A stretch of DNA of 53,175 nucleotides from the NCBI GenBank assembly GCA_944389655.1, contig CALXND010000005.1, positions 1-53,175 on the forward strand, given 5' to 3'. This document shows positions 1 through 8,172 of the stretch, piece after piece (the first letter of the stretch is position 1; each line of letters begins with the position of its first letter). The stretch comes from an uncultured Clostridia bacterium. Its GTDB lineage: Bacteria; Bacillota; Clostridia; TANB77; CAG-508. The position numbers and the translations under genes were made by a program. The notes beneath the pieces are model-generated. The model was not told the origin of the DNA and did not search any database. It worked only from the letters and a program-made list of their open reading frames with translations.

Positions 1-507
1 TTTATAGAATTCAGTTCTAGCCATATCTGCTCCACCTAATCTTCCAGATACTGAAGTTTTTATTCCTAAAGCACCTGATTTCATAGTTTTTTGCATACAT
101 TGTTTCATAGCTCTTCTGAAAGAAATTCTTCTTTCTAATTGGCCAGCTATATTTTCTGCAACTAACTGAGCATCTAAGTCTATATTTTTTACCTCAACTA
201 TATTTAGATTTACTTCTTTTCCTATCATTTTTTGTAATTCATTTTTTAAGCTTTCAGCTAAGTTTCCACCTTTTCCTATAATAATACCAGGTTTTGCGGC
301 ATAAACATTAACTCTTACAAATTTTGCTGTTCTTTCTATTTCTATTTTAGAAATACCAGCTGTATATAATTTTTTCTTTACATACACACGGATTTTGTGA
401 TCTTCTACTAGGTAATCTGCAAAATCTTTTTTATTTGCATACCATTTAGAATCCCAATCTTTTATAACACCAACTCTTAATCCATGTGGATCCATTTTTT
501 GTCCCAT
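1..507 (-). CDS. rpsC: 30S ribosomal protein S3, 3' end cut by window edge
   Basis: S3 binds 16S rRNA in the head of the small subunit and helps form the mRNA entry channel. The visible 169 residues start [13 protein letters not shown], the standard S3 N-terminus, and contain the KH-domain loop I-I-I-G-K-G-G near residue 77. The start at 507 is set by an AGGAGG sequence about 10 nt upstream. The gene follows rplV by 27 nt as the last visible gene of the S10 operon. The C-terminal part lies beyond base 1. No in-frame CGG codon is present in the visible part. Confidence 0.97.
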   Translation of the reverse strand, partial: MGQKMDPHGLRVGVIKDWDSKWYANKKDFADYLVEDHKIRVYVKKKLYTAGISKIEIERTAKFVRVNVYAAKPGIIIGKGGNLAESLKNELQKMIGKEVNLNIVEVKNIDLDAQLVAENIAGQLERRISFRRAMKQCMQKTMKSGALGIKTSVSGRLGGADMARTEFYK

Positions 508-534
508 TTTGTAAATGTCCTCCTTCCCTTTCTA

Positions 535-894
535 CTAATCTCTTTCTCTTAATTTTATTGTAATATGACTTGTTCTTTTTCTAATTCTAAATGCTGATCC
601 TTTTGCAGCAGGTCTTATTCTTTTTAGTGTTGGACCTTGATTTGCATATATTTCAGCTACATATAATTTATCATGAGCCATATTATGGTTGTTTTCAGCA
701 TTTGCTATGGCTGATTTTAATAATTTTTCTAATATTTCTGATGAAGCTTTTGGTGTGTATTTTAGAATTGCTAGAGCTTCTGTAACGTCTTTACCTTTAA
801 TTAGGTCTGCTACTATTTTTACTTTTCTTGATGAAATTCTAGCATATTTTAGTGTAGCTTCTGCTTGTGGTATTCTATCCATTACTTCTTCCAC
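535..894 (-). CDS. rplV: 50S ribosomal protein L22
   Basis: L22 lines the peptide exit tunnel of the large subunit. The 119-residue product has the usual L22 length and pattern: an early [13 protein letters not shown] stretch, the central [10 protein letters not shown] motif, and the beta-hairpin loop [15 protein letters not shown]. It sits between rpsS and rpsC in the conserved S10 operon order. A nearby AGGAGG-type site in the gap after rpsS supports the start. Nothing unusual is seen. Confidence 0.97.
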   Translation of the reverse strand: MEEVMDRIPQAEATLKYARISSRKVKIVADLIKGKDVTEALAILKYTPKASSEILEKLLKSAIANAENNHNMAHDKLYVAEIYANQGPTLKRIRPAAKGSAFRIRKRTSHITIKLRERD

Positions 895-930
895 TCGAAA
901 TTACCTCCTTTTATAATATGCAGGATATTC

Positions 931-1209
931 CTATTTTTTTGTAGTTGTTTTGTCTCCTGCGTGTCCTTTAAATGTTCTTGTAGGTGCAAATTCACCTAAT
1001 TTATGTCCTATCATTTCTTCTGATATATACACTGGTACATGTTTTCTTCCATCGTGTACAGCTATTGTGTGTCCAACCATTTGTGGATATATTGTAGAAG
1101 CTCTTGACCATGTTTTTAAAACTTCTTTTTTGCCGCTTTCGTTCATTGCTTCTATTCTTTTTAGTAGTTCAGGAGCAACAAATGGTGGTTTTTTGCTTGA
1201 TCTTGACAT
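931..1209 (-). CDS. rpsS: 30S ribosomal protein S19
   Basis: S19 sits in the head of the small subunit and contacts S13 and A-site tRNA. The 92-residue product starts [11 protein letters not shown] and carries the diagnostic [22 protein letters not shown] region and the terminal [12 protein letters not shown]. It lies between rplB and rplV. The 159-nt gap separating it from rplB is wide for this operon and contains a strong hairpin, listed separately. Confidence 0.97.
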   Translation of the reverse strand: MSRSSKKPPFVAPELLKRIEAMNESGKKEVLKTWSRASTIYPQMVGHTIAVHDGRKHVPVYISEEMIGHKLGEFAPTRTFKGHAGDKTTTKK

Positions 1210-1256
1210 TTAACATTTCCTCCTATTCTTAATATTAATTCTATACTCTCCTATTA

Positions 1257-1292
1257 TTTTATAGTAAAAATCGCAAGATTTTTGCTATAAAA
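1257..1292 (-). repeat. 16-bp inverted repeat between rplB and rpsS
   Basis: The arms TTTTATAGTAAAAATC and GATTTTTGCTATAAAA pair over 16 bp (one G-T) around a GCAA loop, a stable tetraloop-like hairpin. A second small inverted repeat, GCAAATTTGC followed by GCAAATTTGC-like bases, lies at about 1317-1342. The hairpin is inside a co-transcribed ribosomal operon. It may be a partial terminator, a processing site or a decayed repeat. The T tract is not long enough to call a definite terminator. Confidence 0.6.
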
Positions 1293-1368
1293 CAAGGTTA
1301 ATTTACCTTAGGCCGTGCAAATTTGCGAAGCAATTTGCTACAAAAGACCGTCGTAACGTCCAATTATA

Positions 1369-2190
1369 TTATTTTCTTCTCTTTACTATAAATTTATCAG
1401 TTCTATGATTTTTCTTTCTTGTCTTGTATCCAAGTGCTGGTTTACCCCAAGGTGTCATTGGTCCTGAATGTCCAACTGGAGCTCTACCTTCACCACCACC
1501 ATGTGGGTGATCTACTGGGTTCATAACAGAACCTCTAACTGTTGGTCTCCATCCCATATGTCTTTTTCTTCCTGCTTTACCTATTTTAACGTTTTCATAT
1601 TCTTGGTTTCCAACTGTTCCTATTGTAGCTCTACATATAGACATTACAAGTCTCATTTCTCCTGATGGTAATCTTACATGAGCATATTTTCCTTCTTTAG
1701 CCATTAATTGAGCTTCTTGTCCGGCTGCTCTTACTAATTTTCCACCTTGACCTGGATTTAATTCTATATTGTGTATCATTGTACCAACTGGAATATTTTC
1801 TATTCTCATACAATTTCCTGGTTTGATATCTGCTTTTTCTCCAGATATAACCTTATCACCATCTGTTAAACCAACTGGTGCTAAGATATATGCTTTTTCT
1901 CCATCCTCATATTGGATTAAAGCTATATTAGCACTTCTGTTTGGATCGTATTCGATACCAATAACAGTTGCTTCCATGTTATCTTTATTTCTTTTAAAAT
2001 CTACTATTCTGTATTTTTGTCTGTTTCCTCCACCTTGATGTCTTACTGTGATTTTACCTTGTGCATTTCTTCCTGCTTTTTCTTTTTTCTTTGCTAATAA
2101 AGATTTTTCAGGAGTTTTTTTAGTAATTTCACTATAGTCTAAGACTGTCATATTTCTTCTTGATGGAGTATAGGCTTTAAATCTTTTCAT
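1369..2190 (-). CDS. rplB: 50S ribosomal protein L2
   Basis: L2 is the large-subunit protein nearest the peptidyl-transferase centre. The 273-residue product has the family length, the N-terminal [12 protein letters not shown] region, the [16 protein letters not shown] motif, and the invariant C-terminal [13 protein letters not shown] and [11 protein letters not shown]. The start at 2190 has an AAGGAG-type site just upstream. Normally rplB follows rplW directly. Here about 920 bp of non-ribosomal sequence lies between them. Confidence 0.98.
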   Translation of the reverse strand: MKRFKAYTPSRRNMTVLDYSEITKKTPEKSLLAKKKEKAGRNAQGKITVRHQGGGNRQKYRIVDFKRNKDNMEATVIGIEYDPNRSANIALIQYEDGEKAYILAPVGLTDGDKVISGEKADIKPGNCMRIENIPVGTMIHNIELNPGQGGKLVRAAGQEAQLMAKEGKYAHVRLPSGEMRLVMSICRATIGTVGNQEYENVKIGKAGRKRHMGWRPTVRGSVMNPVDHPHGGGEGRAPVGHSGPMTPWGKPALGYKTRKKNHRTDKFIVKRRK

Positions 2191-2497
2191 TTTTTCTCCT
2201 TTCTTGAAATTAATGAAAAACTTCGTATTACTTCGTCAATCTTTCGTAAAAAATTCTCGATGTGCAAACGTACTATATGTGGTTTTTTACTCAGATTTCC
2301 TTGTACTGCTCGCTTTTGATTAATTTCTTTTATCAATCAATTACTAGCTTTGCAAATGTCTCCTCGATGTCCCTATGTACTATCTCGTCGTCATATTGCT
2401 CTCTTTCCTAGTAATACTCGTTTTTGATAAATTCTCTTCTCTAATTTTTTCTTTTTATATTTACGGATTTTTTCCTGCTCCGCATTGCAGATAAAAT
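2191..2497 (-). other. 307-bp intergenic spacer with a degenerate duplicated unit
   Basis: This gap between the unknown ORF and rplB has no convincing ORF. On the minus strand it contains two diverged copies of a unit of about 70 nt, roughly 2430-2360 and 2325-2250. Both copies begin ATCAAAA-CGAG, continue with TAC-AGGAAA, then ATAGTAC, and end ACATCGAG at matching spacing. It may be a decayed repeat element or a structured spacer in the S10 operon transcript. I found no terminator with a T tract. Confidence 0.45.
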
Positions 2498-2902
2498 TTA
2501 TTCTCCGGGTTCTCTCCCGATAGTTTTATTCTCTTCTTGTTCTTTCTTTAAGTCATCTAATTCTCTCAATTCTTGCACAATTGTTTTCATTGGTTTCAAT
2601 GGTTTAGTATTTATTATTCCAATTTCAGCTTTCTGTTTTTGCTTTTTAATTTTCACATCAGTTTCTGGTAACGTTGTTCTTCTAATTGGTCTACTATCGA
2701 CTAGCTCTGGCTCATCTCTTCCCCATCCGCTTGGCGTTGGTTTATTGTATTCCCTTGGATGCAACCAAACAATCTCTTTAGATAAACTTTTTAATGCATT
2801 TATTTGCTCGTCTGTTAGTGGAAAACCATTCTCAATCTTAGTTGCCATCAATCTTAATGTATCTGCTAAAACTTTTGCTTTCAATTTTTCTTGTTTATCC
2901 AT
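2498..2902 (-). CDS. Unknown charged 134-residue protein inserted in the S10 operon
   Basis: I do not recognise this protein. A clear AGGTGG ribosome-binding site about 8 nt before the ATG supports translation. Residues 1-50 look helical (D-K-Q-E-K-L-K-A-K-V-L-A-D-T-L-R-L-M-A). A P-S-G-W-G-R-D-E segment lies near residue 57. The C-terminal third is a very charged Lys/Glu-rich helix (T-I-V-Q-E-L-R-E-L-D-D-L-K-K-E-Q). No signal peptide, membrane segment or metal motif is visible. It lies between rplW and rplB, where ribosomal operons normally hold no extra gene, and would be co-transcribed with them. A ribosome-associated role is possible but is only inference from position. Confidence 0.7.
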   Translation of the reverse strand: MDKQEKLKAKVLADTLRLMATKIENGFPLTDEQINALKSLSKEIVWLHPREYNKPTPSGWGRDEPELVDSRPIRRTTLPETDVKIKKQKQKAEIGIINTKPLKPMKTIVQELRELDDLKKEQEENKTIGREPGE

Positions 2903-2989
2903 ACTACCACCTACTTTTCATCTATAATTTTCAAAAGAATTGTTATTTGTATAGGTGTTATAATATTTCTTTTACTTATTTTCCTAAAT

Positions 2990-3106
2990 CGAATTTTAAT
3001 TAGTGTATTGCTAGGCAAAATTTAATGCAAATACCGGAGCCGTACTTGGTGTACGGTGAGGATTTTGAATTAAATTTTAACAACGCAAGACGCTGATTTA
3101 AATTTG
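2990..3106. repeat. Imperfect palindrome of about 117 nt after rplW
   Basis: The outer arms CGAATTTTAATTAG and CTGATTTAAATTTG pair imperfectly. The next arms (GCAAAATTTAAT and ATTAAATTTTAACAACGC) also pair, as do the central CCGTAC and GTACGG around TTGGT. The whole gap can therefore fold into one long hairpin. It starts a few bases after the rplW stop codon within the S10 operon. It resembles other palindromic units in this window in size but shares no end sequence with them. No T tract marks it as a simple terminator. Confidence 0.6.
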
Positions 3107-3112
3107 ATTTTA

Positions 3113-3460
3113 TTAAGCTCCCATGAATTCATCAATAGAATCTTTATATTTCTTATTTATTTTTACTTCTTTTCCACCCTTTGCAAGGTAAGATTTTTCT
3201 GAAGCGTTTGTATCTATTGTAACAATTGCTTTTTTCCAGTCAGATGTTTTTCCAACATTTCTTCCTACTCTTTTTTCTTTTCCTTTTACTGTTACTGTGT
3301 TTACATTTAATACTTTTACTTCAAATAATTTTTCTACTGCTCTTTTTATGTCTATTTTTGTAGCTTTTTTATTTACTTTAAAAGTGTACTTTCCATCTTG
3401 AATCTCGCCACTTGATTTTTCTGTAACAACTGGTGCTATTATTATATCTTCTGCTACCAT
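3113..3460 (-). CDS. rplW: 50S ribosomal protein L23
   Basis: L23 sits at the exit of the peptide tunnel and is the docking site for trigger factor and SRP. The 115-residue product contains the family motifs [10 protein letters not shown] near residue 7, [15 protein letters not shown], and [12 protein letters not shown]. The C-terminus is slightly longer than the usual 95-100 residues. The gene overlaps the rplD stop codon by one base, which is typical of translational coupling. Confidence 0.96.
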   Translation of the reverse strand: MVAEDIIIAPVVTEKSSGEIQDGKYTFKVNKKATKIDIKRAVEKLFEVKVLNVNTVTVKGKEKRVGRNVGKTSDWKKAIVTIDTNASEKSYLAKGGKEVKINKKYKDSIDEFMGA

Positions 3461-4083
3461 TATGCGTACACCTCCTCTAATTTCTTAACAGTATCTAATG
3501 TTATAACAAGATTTTTGTATTTTAATAAATCATATACATTTATTGTGTTTACTAAAGTAGTTTTTACTCCTTCAATATTTCTTGCTGATTTTTGAACTGT
3601 TTCATTTTTTTCTGGTAAAAGGATTAATGTTTTTCCTTCTACTTTTAAGTTGTTTAATGCTTTTACCATTTCTTTTGTCTTTATTTCTTTTAATGGTAAG
3701 CTATCTACAACTACTAATTCTTTTTCTAATACTTTTGAGCTTAAGCAAGATTTAATTGCTAATCTCTTTTCTTTTTTGTTTACAGTATATTTGTATGAAC
3801 GAGGTTTTGGTCCTAAAGCTATACCACCTTTAATCCATTGTGGAGCTCTAATGCTTCCTTGTCTTGCTCTACCTGTTCCTTTTTGTCTCCAAGGTTTTCT
3901 TCCACCACCACGAACTTCTGCTCTTGTTTTTGTGTTTTGTGTACCTTGTCTTTGATTAGCTAAAAAGTTAACTAAAACGCTATGTACTACTGCTTCGTTT
4001 GGCTCAATACCAAATATTTCTTCTTTTAGTTCAACTGTGCTAACTTTTTTACCTTGTATATCATATACATCTATATTAGGCAT
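3460..4083 (-). CDS. rplD: 50S ribosomal protein L4
   Basis: L4 binds 23S rRNA, reaches into the exit tunnel, and in some bacteria also represses its own S10 operon through the leader RNA. The 207-residue product has the classic tunnel loop [20 protein letters not shown] near residues 60-80 and the [11 protein letters not shown] segment before it. It follows rplC by 18 nt and overlaps rplW by one base. An AGGAGAAACG-type site supports the start. Confidence 0.97.
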   Translation of the reverse strand: MPNIDVYDIQGKKVSTVELKEEIFGIEPNEAVVHSVLVNFLANQRQGTQNTKTRAEVRGGGRKPWRQKGTGRARQGSIRAPQWIKGGIALGPKPRSYKYTVNKKEKRLAIKSCLSSKVLEKELVVVDSLPLKEIKTKEMVKALNNLKVEGKTLILLPEKNETVQKSARNIEGVKTTLVNTINVYDLLKYKNLVITLDTVKKLEEVYA

Positions 4084-4101
4084 TTCGTTTCTCCTCCTTC
4101 T

Positions 4102-4734
4102 CTATTTTGATTTTACACTTGATTTTAATTTTAGTATTGCACCTTTTGCTCCTGGTACACTACCTTTTACTAATATTACATTTTTGTCTAAATCCACTCT
4201 TATAACTTCTAAGTTTTGGATTGTAATTGTTTGAACTCCCATGTGTCCTGGTAATTTTTTACCTTTAAAAACTCTACCTGGTGTTGATGTTGGTCCCATT
4301 GAACCTGGTCTTCTATGATACATAGAACCATGTCCCATTGGTCCTCTAGATTGTCCATGACGTTTTATAACACCTTGGAATCCTTTTCCTTTTGAAGTTC
4401 CTTGTATGTCTAATTTATCTCCAGTTGCAAATACGTCAGCTTTTAATTCTTGACCTACTGTTATTCCTTCTACTGAGTCTAATCTAAACTCTCTTAAATG
4501 TTTTTTAGGTGTAACATTTACTTTTGTAAAATGTCCTTTTCTAGGTTTGTTTAATTTTGTTTCTTTTATATCTCCAAACCCTAATTGGATAGCTTGGTAT
4601 CCATCTGCATCTATTGTTTTTACTTGTGCTACAACACAAGGTCCAGCTTCTATAACTGTTACTGGAATTACTTTTCCTGCCTCATCAAATATTTGAGTCA
4701 TTCCAATTTTCTTTCCTATTAATCCTTTATTCAT
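4102..4734 (-). CDS. rplC: 50S ribosomal protein L3
   Basis: L3 is one of the first proteins to assemble on 23S rRNA and reaches towards the A-site. The 210-residue product begins [15 protein letters not shown] and contains [15 protein letters not shown] and the [13 protein letters not shown] signature near residue 140. It is the second gene of the S10 operon. A 145-nt gap separates it from rpsJ, slightly long for this position, and only AT-rich sequence is visible there. Confidence 0.97.
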   Translation of the reverse strand: MNKGLIGKKIGMTQIFDEAGKVIPVTVIEAGPCVVAQVKTIDADGYQAIQLGFGDIKETKLNKPRKGHFTKVNVTPKKHLREFRLDSVEGITVGQELKADVFATGDKLDIQGTSKGKGFQGVIKRHGQSRGPMGHGSMYHRRPGSMGPTSTPGRVFKGKKLPGHMGVQTITIQNLEVIRVDLDKNVILVKGSVPGAKGAILKLKSSVKSK

Positions 4735-4879
4735 TTTTTCCTCCTAACTATTGGCTGATATATTGTATTGCATTATAAAATGTTATACCAGCTTGGTTTT
4801 GATTAATGTTTTATTTTAATGTTTGAATTTAATTTGTAGATAATAAATATATTCTGAAATTCTCCTTCAAACACTTTTA

Positions 4880-5212
4880 CTATAGTTTGATTTCTATATC
4901 TACACCTGCTGGTAAACTAATTTTCATTAGATTGTCAACAGTTTTTTGTGTTGGATAAAGAATATCAATAACTCTTTTGTGTGTTCTCATTTCAAATTGT
5001 TCTCTTGAATCTTTGTGTTTGTGTGGAGAACGTAAAATTGTTATAACTTCTTTTTCTGTTGGTAATGGAATAGGACCAGATACTTTTGCTCCTGTTTTTT
5101 TAGCAGTATCTACTATTATTTGAGCAGACTGTTCTAAAACAACATGATCATAAGCCTTTAATCTTATTCTAATTTTTTCACTTGTTACTGCATTTTCTTT
5201 TTTTGCTGCCAT
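4880..5212 (-). CDS. rpsJ: 30S ribosomal protein S10
   Basis: S10 is a small-subunit head protein that also binds NusB in antitermination complexes. The 110-residue product has a short extra N-terminus ([12 protein letters not shown]) before the conserved [11 protein letters not shown]. It contains [10 protein letters not shown] and [19 protein letters not shown]. An AAGGAGGGA site precedes the ATG. It is the first gene of the operon, read from the promoter at 5456-5484 through a leader of about 235 nt. Confidence 0.97.
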   Translation of the reverse strand: MAAKKENAVTSEKIRIRLKAYDHVVLEQSAQIIVDTAKKTGAKVSGPIPLPTEKEVITILRSPHKHKDSREQFEMRTHKRVIDILYPTQKTVDNLMKISLPAGVDIEIKL

Positions 5213-5449
5213 TTAAAAATTCCCTCCTTAAAATATAATTTTGTGGTCGGAAGTTATAAACGCACCCTGGTGTTTTGTTGTTTACCAATATAAAAGCCCA
5301 AGTTTTGCATGACTACTCTTGGGATAAGTGCTTTATTTTAAACTTACCGCCTTGGTCTTTGCCACGACATACTCCATAAGAGTTCCCTCCATCAAAGCTA
5401 GTAAAATAGCCCTGTGTAGCCACATCTTACTTCATCGCCAATTTCATGC
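5213..5449 (-). promoter_or_regulatory. Long 5' leader of the S10 operon with an attenuator-like hairpin
   Basis: Between the promoter and rpsJ lies about 235 nt of untranslated RNA. A stem CCCAAG/CTTGGG (about 5293-5336) followed by CTTTTAT resembles a weak intrinsic terminator and could act as an attenuator. Upstream segments such as GGCTA...TAGC could form competing structures. S10 leaders that bind L4 are known in other bacteria. Whether this leader does so cannot be read from the sequence alone. A short ORF (M-K-L-A-M-K) in the leader looks incidental. Confidence 0.5.
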
Positions 5450-5455
5450 TTTTTT

Positions 5456-5484
5456 ATTATACAATGAATACAGCCAAAAGTCAA
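5456..5484 (-). promoter_or_regulatory. Sigma-A promoter of the S10 operon
   Basis: On the minus strand, TTGACT and TATAAT are separated by exactly 17 nt, giving a near-consensus promoter with predicted start near 5449. It faces away from the divergent promoter at 5520-5548. No tuf or str-operon gene lies directly upstream, so the ribosomal cluster starts here. Confidence 0.85.
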
Positions 5485-5519
5485 CACTTTTGGCTAATTT
5501 TTCTAAATATTGTGTCTGT

Positions 5520-5548
5520 TTGCATTTTATGTAAAATTATTGTATAAT
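5520..5548 (+). promoter_or_regulatory. Sigma-A promoter for the 5645 gene
   Basis: TTGCAT and TATAAT are separated by 17 nt on the plus strand. The predicted start is about 90 nt before the ATG at 5645, leaving a moderate untranslated leader containing the short repeat-like bases TAACCCTCGTG. It is divergent from the S10 promoter. Confidence 0.75.
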
Positions 5549-5644
5549 ACTATTATACTTAGCCACATGCTAAAGTAGAGTAACCCTCGTGTTTACATTG
5601 TAACTCGAAGACCATTTTATAAAAAATTTTGGAGGTAAAACAAA

Positions 5645-6148
5645 ATGGCAAAAACATTTGAACAAGAAGCAAAAGAAACTGCAATGAAGGCAGTTTTAGG
5701 AGGATTTGCAAAGCAAATAACACCAGTATCAACATCAATTCCAACTAACTCTTATATGGCCGTAAGCAGGGCTATTCCTATCGTGGGTAAGCGTTATAAT
5801 TGCTACAAAATAAGCAATATTTCAGGTAAATTACGATTATACTATACCGAAACTTCAACTGTACAAGAAATTTCTAAACTTGCAAATAATATTTTTGCAG
5901 TACAAACAAGAAATTCTTATTACATTACAAGAGTTTTAGGAGCAAACGAAGAAAATGTTTATTTTGCAGCTCTTTACGAAAAGCCATGTGTAGGCTATTG
6001 TATGAAATGTCAAAAAATTGATTTTACTGATACTGATATGAAAACAATTCTTTGGCAGACGACACCTGTTGTAGAGTCTAAGTTTATATCTGGTTTATAT
6101 AAAATTAAGACTCAGAACAGCCTCTATGTATGCCTTCCACCAAGATAA
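5645..6148 (+). CDS. Unknown 167-residue protein
   Basis: I do not recognise a family. The gene has a promoter, a GGAGG site 8 nt before the ATG and its own terminator, so it is probably a real single-gene unit. The product has no signal peptide or clear membrane segment. Residues 1-30 are helical and Ala/Glu-rich (F-E-Q-E-A-K-E-T-A-M-K-A-V-L-G-G-F-A-K-Q). The middle is rich in Tyr, Asn and Ser. Two cysteine pairs, P-C-V-G-Y-C-M-K-C, lie near residue 120 and might bind metal. It is divergent from the S10 operon. Confidence 0.7.
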   Translation: MAKTFEQEAKETAMKAVLGGFAKQITPVSTSIPTNSYMAVSRAIPIVGKRYNCYKISNISGKLRLYYTETSTVQEISKLANNIFAVQTRNSYYITRVLGANEENVYFAALYEKPCVGYCMKCQKIDFTDTDMKTILWQTTPVVESKFISGLYKIKTQNSLYVCLPPR

Positions 6149-6178
6149 CATTTTGCCATTAAAAAGAATTATCTTTTT

Positions 6179-6206
6179 ACTCCCTTTGCAATAAGGGAGT
6201 TTTTTC
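6179..6206 (+). terminator. Intrinsic terminator of the 5645 gene
   Basis: The stem ACTCCCTT/AAGGGAGT with a 6-nt loop is followed by a run of T, 30 nt after the stop codon. This is a textbook rho-independent terminator. Confidence 0.9.
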
Positions 6207-6325
6207 TTTTATATAATTCAATGGCAATTATTTTTTCTTTTTATTATATCAATTCTTTTCAATATACTCAGATAAGCATTTAATTTATTTAAGTTTATTA
6301 ACTATAATCGGAAATATATATTTTT

Positions 6326-6354
6326 TTGCATTAATAATAATTTTGTGATATAAT
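6326..6354 (+). promoter_or_regulatory. Sigma-A promoter for the thioesterase pair
   Basis: TTGCAT and TATAAT are separated by 17 nt, with the predicted start about 30 nt before the ATG at 6393. The preceding 110 bp are AT-rich and show no other feature. Confidence 0.75.
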
Positions 6355-6392
6355 AGCCAACAGTAATATTTTTACAATTTATGGAGGTACGA

Positions 6393-6806
6393 ATGATTTC
6401 AAAAAGTATAGTAAATGTTAGATATGCAGAGACCGATAGAATGGGCATTGTTCATCATTCTGTTTATCCTATATGGTATGAACTTGCTAGAACAGACCTA
6501 TCAAAGCAAGCAGGTTTTCCATATTCTCAAATGGAAGCAGAAGGAATTATGTTACCATTAGTCGAACTTAATTCTAAATACTATAGCTCTGCATATTATG
6601 ATGATGAATTAACTGTAACAGCTACAGTGAGTAAATTAACCCCTGTACGAATAGTATTTTATTATGAAGTTTTCAGAAAAAATTCTGATAAACCTATTAA
6701 TACAGGATATACAGTTCATGCAATTGTAAATAAAGATATGAAACCTATTAATTCTAAAAAGTTGTATCCTAAGATTTATGCAGCTATGGAAAAAATGATG
6801 AATTAA
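6393..6806 (+). CDS. YbgC/4HBT-type acyl-CoA thioesterase
   Basis: Hotdog-fold thioesterases of this family hydrolyse acyl-CoA or acyl-ACP thioesters in the cytoplasm. The 137-residue product begins with the diagnostic V-R-Y-A-E-T-D-R-M-G-I-V-H-H-S-V-Y-P-I-W-Y-E-L-A-R, where the Asp of T-D-R-M-G is the usual catalytic residue. Length fits a single hotdog domain. An in-frame GTG/ATG 12 nt upstream exists, but GGAGG at -9 selects the ATG at 6393. The next gene, 68 nt downstream, is a second thioesterase, so the two probably form one operon for acyl chain release. Confidence 0.88.
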   Translation: MISKSIVNVRYAETDRMGIVHHSVYPIWYELARTDLSKQAGFPYSQMEAEGIMLPLVELNSKYYSSAYYDDELTVTATVSKLTPVRIVFYYEVFRKNSDKPINTGYTVHAIVNKDMKPINSKKLYPKIYAAMEKMMN

Positions 6807-6819
6807 CTTTATTTTTTAA

Positions 6820-6850
6820 GTGCGCAATTGGGGACGGGCTTATTTTGCAC
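6820..6850 (+). repeat. Fragment of a REP-like palindrome
   Basis: GTGCGCAATTGGGGACGGGC...TTGCAC in the gap between the two thioesterases has weak inverted ends (GTGC-GCAA/TTGCAC). It resembles the two longer GCGCAATT elements near 34.9 and 35.8 kb. It is probably a decayed member of the same palindromic repeat class. Confidence 0.45.
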
Positions 6851-6874
6851 AATCTAAAAAAGGAGGAGAAATTA

Positions 6875-7600
6875 ATGGCTATTTTTGAAACTATATTAAA
6901 CGTAGATATAAGTAAAGTAAATGGCGATAGTAAAATTTCTAATAAAGGTATGCTTAGTATTCTTGAAAGTGTGGCATGTATGCATTCTGATAAAGCTGGC
7001 TATGGAATAAAGGAAATTCCATTAACTCGACTTTCTTGGATACAACTAAATTGGAAAGTAAAAATTTTAAGAAGACCCTATTATGGAGAAAATTTAAAAA
7101 TACGCACTTGGGCAAGAATTGATTCTAAGGTTAGCACTCTTCGTGATTTTGAAGTTTTAGATAAAGATAATAATCAATTATGTATTGCAACTACTAGGTG
7201 GACTCTAATAAATATTGACACACAATCCTTGACCAAAATTAATGATGATATTATAAACAAATATAATCCCGAAAACATATCTATTATGCCAGACTTTGAA
7301 TTCAAAAAGTTATCGGAACCTACTGACTTTTCTAATGAATACGTATATACTACTCAAAGAAGAGATATTGATGTAAATAATCATATGCATAATTTAAATT
7401 ATTTAGATTTAGCTTATGAGGCTTTACCAGAAGATGTTTATAATACAGAAACTTTTAATAATATTGAAATAATGTATAAGAAAGCCATTAGATTAGGTGA
7501 TACTTCTAAATGCCTATATTCTAAAGAAAATAATATAAATACTGTGGTTATTAAAAGTATGGATAGCAAAGATTTGCATTGTATTATTAATTTGTGGTAA
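6875..7600 (+). CDS. Acyl-ACP thioesterase (FatA/FatB type)
   Basis: Enzymes of this family release free fatty acids from acyl-carrier protein in the cytoplasm. The 241-residue product fits two tandem hotdog domains. The first contains L-S-W-I-Q-L-N-W-K-V-K-I and G-E-N-L-K-I-R-T-W-A-R. The second contains the catalytic-type D-V-N-N-H-M-H-N-L-N-Y-L-D-L-A-Y-E near residue 165, with the conserved Asn-His pair. AGGAGG 7 nt upstream selects the ATG at 6875 over an in-frame TTG further upstream. It follows a YbgC-type thioesterase in the same unit. Confidence 0.88.
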   Translation: MAIFETILNVDISKVNGDSKISNKGMLSILESVACMHSDKAGYGIKEIPLTRLSWIQLNWKVKILRRPYYGENLKIRTWARIDSKVSTLRDFEVLDKDNNQLCIATTRWTLINIDTQSLTKINDDIINKYNPENISIMPDFEFKKLSEPTDFSNEYVYTTQRRDIDVNNHMHNLNYLDLAYEALPEDVYNTETFNNIEIMYKKAIRLGDTSKCLYSKENNINTVVIKSMDSKDLHCIINLW

Positions 7601-7635
7601 TTAAATACATGTAACCAATTACTTAAATTATTTTA

Positions 7636-7678
7636 GAAACAAAAAATCCAGCTCAATAAGAGTTGGATTTTTTGTTTC
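7636..7678. terminator. Bidirectional terminator between convergent genes
   Basis: A 19-bp stem (GAAACAAAAAATCCAGCTC paired with GAGTTGGATTTTTTGTTTC, tolerating one G-T) around AATA has A and T tracts on both sides. It can therefore end transcription of the thioesterases from the left and of the 132-residue ORF from the right. Just beyond it, the phrase CTATTT-AGGACAC occurs twice. Confidence 0.85.
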
Positions 7679-7727
7679 TCGGAGTCCTATTTCAGGACAC
7701 TCTCTTGTTTTTGCTAAGGTTTCTATT

Positions 7728-8126
7728 TTAGGACACCTTATCTTTTAGCCTAATCATCCAAGATTGAGGACTTGATTCTTTTTTTCCCTTCATTTTTATA
7801 ACTATAACTTTATACTTGTCATATTCATCAACTAGCATTTCCTCAACAGCGAGCATACTAAAACCTAACCAGCATAAAGCATCTGGGGATAAATCAATTT
7901 CCATGAAGTGTGGCCATTTTGCGATTCCATCCGGATGTTCTTCCACAAGTGTTATACTTACCCTCTCAAATTCTTCGATTATAATCGGAAATGCTTCTTT
8001 CTCCATTTCTAGAGCATTTACATACTCCATAAAAGAAGTTATCTTATCGAATATAACCTGAGCAGTTACCCTTATAACACCTTCATCTGGTATCCGCTCT
8101 TCACAAAATGCTAAATTTTCTTTCAT
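7728..8126 (-). CDS. Unknown 132-residue protein of atypical codon use
   Basis: I do not recognise a family. A perfect promoter and an AAGGAGGAAC site 9 nt before the ATG indicate expression. The product is acidic and soluble, with no membrane segment. It has a helical C-E-E-R-I-P-D-E-G start and an I-E-E-F-E-R-V-S-I-T-L-V-E-E-H-P-D-G-I core. Codon choice differs from neighbours: it uses CCG, AGG and CTC more often. It also has the only in-frame CGG (codon 11, about 8092) that appears to be read without a frameshift, since a +1 shift there reaches a stop in seven codons. Recent transfer is a reasonable inference. Confidence 0.75.
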   Translation of the reverse strand: MKENLAFCEERIPDEGVIRVTAQVIFDKITSFMEYVNALEMEKEAFPIIIEEFERVSITLVEEHPDGIAKWPHFMEIDLSPDALCWLGFSMLAVEEMLVDEYDKYKVIVIKMKGKKESSPQSWMIRLKDKVS

Positions 8127-8172
8127 TATTGTTCCTCCTTAGGCATTTAATAATATTATTTAGACATAATAT

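Noticed and set aside
3030..3065. Group II intron domain V-like bases (GAGCCGTAC...GTACGG) after rplW
   Set aside because: The stem is short and the rest of the domain, an intron ORF and other intron domains are absent. It is better explained as the centre of an imperfect palindrome.
5328..5534. 68-residue plus-strand frame in the S10 leader
   Set aside because: It overlaps the S10 promoter and leader, lacks a ribosome-binding site and shows no protein-like pattern.
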